From the NCBI GenBank assembly GCA_023445955.1, contig JAEXJH010000026.1, positions 1 to 8,497 on the forward strand: a stretch of DNA of 8,497 nt, given 5' to 3'. This document shows, one piece after another, positions 8,338-8,497 of the stretch. The notes beneath the pieces were generated by a model. It did no database searches. It had not been told where the DNA came from and saw only the letters and a program-made list of their open reading frames with translations. The DNA comes from Pseudomonadota bacterium (GTDB lineage Bacteria; Pseudomonadota; Alphaproteobacteria; Caulobacterales; Caulobacteraceae). Position 1 is the first letter of the stretch, and each line of letters starts with the position of its first letter. Made by a program: the position numbers and the translations under genes.

Positions 8338-8415
8338 CTCTTCGGAGGGCGACGCAAGTCGAAACGCCGAAGAGACCAAGGATTTCCGAGAGTTACCGCA
8401 AGGTGGTCGAGGAAA
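8338..8415 (+). other. Structured 5' leader of the tRNA-Ala transcript
   Basis: Two foldable elements lie between promoter and tRNA. First, CTCTTCGG (8338-8345) pairs with CCGAAGAG (8367-8374), enclosing CGAC-GCAA-GTCG (8350-8361), a small stem capped by a GNRA-type GCAA tetraloop. Second, TTTCC (8383-8387) pairs with GGAAA (8411-8415), enclosing ACC-GCAA-GGT, again with a GCAA loop. These are probably precursor-tRNA leader structures removed by RNase P. A separate small RNA is possible but unsupported. No convincing coding sequence is present. Confidence 0.45.
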
Positions 8416-8420
8416 AATTT

Positions 8421-8496
8421 GGGGCTATAGCTCAGCTGGTAGAGCGCTTGAATGGCATTCAAGAGGTCAGCGGTTCGATCCCGCTTATCTCCACCA
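8421..8496 (+). tRNA. tRNA-Ala, anticodon GGC
   Basis: A complete 76-base cloverleaf with genome-encoded CCA. The acceptor GGGGCTA pairs with TATCTCC; the D arm is GCTC-AGCTGGTA-GAGC; the anticodon stem CTTGA/TCAAG holds the loop ATGGCAT with anticodon GGC at 8454-8456, reading GCC and GCU alanine codons. The T arm is AGCGG-TTCGATC-CCGCT. The G3-U70 pair that marks alanine tRNAs for AlaRS is present (8423/8490), as is A73. Position 5-68 is a C-U mismatch (8425/8488). A promoter with 17-bp spacing lies upstream. The identity is certain; only the mismatch is unusual. Confidence 0.96.
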
Positions 8497-8497
8497 A

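Overview
The window looks like a housekeeping stretch of an alphaproteobacterial chromosome, most likely from Caulobacter or a close relative. That placement rests on several things. The DNA is GC-rich, with strong G/C at third codon positions. The AroA is class II (CP4-like). A small zinc-ribbon protein of the TIGR02300 type has the FYDLN motif typical of alphaproteobacteria. The aroA-cmk-rpsA-ihfB cluster is intact apart from one inserted gene. The genus is inferred from remembered gene families, not from a database search.

Layout, left to right. Positions 2-799 (+) hold the C-terminal 265 codons of an FAD-dependent amine oxidase whose start lies outside the window. Its stop overlaps by 14 bp the stop of mscL (786-1205, -), a mechanosensitive channel. 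Further right on the minus strand are ihfB (1290-1580, IHF beta subunit), a secreted DUF3857/transglutaminase-like protein (1699-3660), rpsA (3778-5487, ribosomal protein S1), cmk (5639-6280, cytidylate kinase) and aroA (6285-7616, EPSP synthase). aroA and cmk are 4 bp apart and probably translationally coupled. rpsA ends in a clear intrinsic terminator (3713-3748). Divergent from aroA is the TIGR02300-like protein (7734-8204, +), a four-cysteine zinc ribbon with a very acidic tail. The right end carries a good sigma70-type promoter (8303-8331), an ~85-nt structured leader and tRNA-Ala(GGC) at 8421-8496.

How the genes relate. aroA, cmk, rpsA and ihfB form a long-known proteobacterial neighbourhood joining aromatic amino acid synthesis, CMP/dCMP phosphorylation, translation initiation and nucleoid structure. 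Here rpsA and ihfB are separated by the DUF3857/transglutaminase gene, which lies behind the rpsA terminator and so probably has its own promoter.

I see no mobile element, CRISPR array, phage gene or defence system, and no strong candidate for a new system. The points worth a second look are small: an acceptor-stem mismatch in the tRNA, a folded leader before that tRNA with a palindrome just upstream of its promoter, the inserted gene between rpsA and ihfB, hairpins in the rpsA leader, and non-ATG start choices for two genes. No gene-free stretch exceeds 300 bp; the longest (8205-8420) is described piece by piece.
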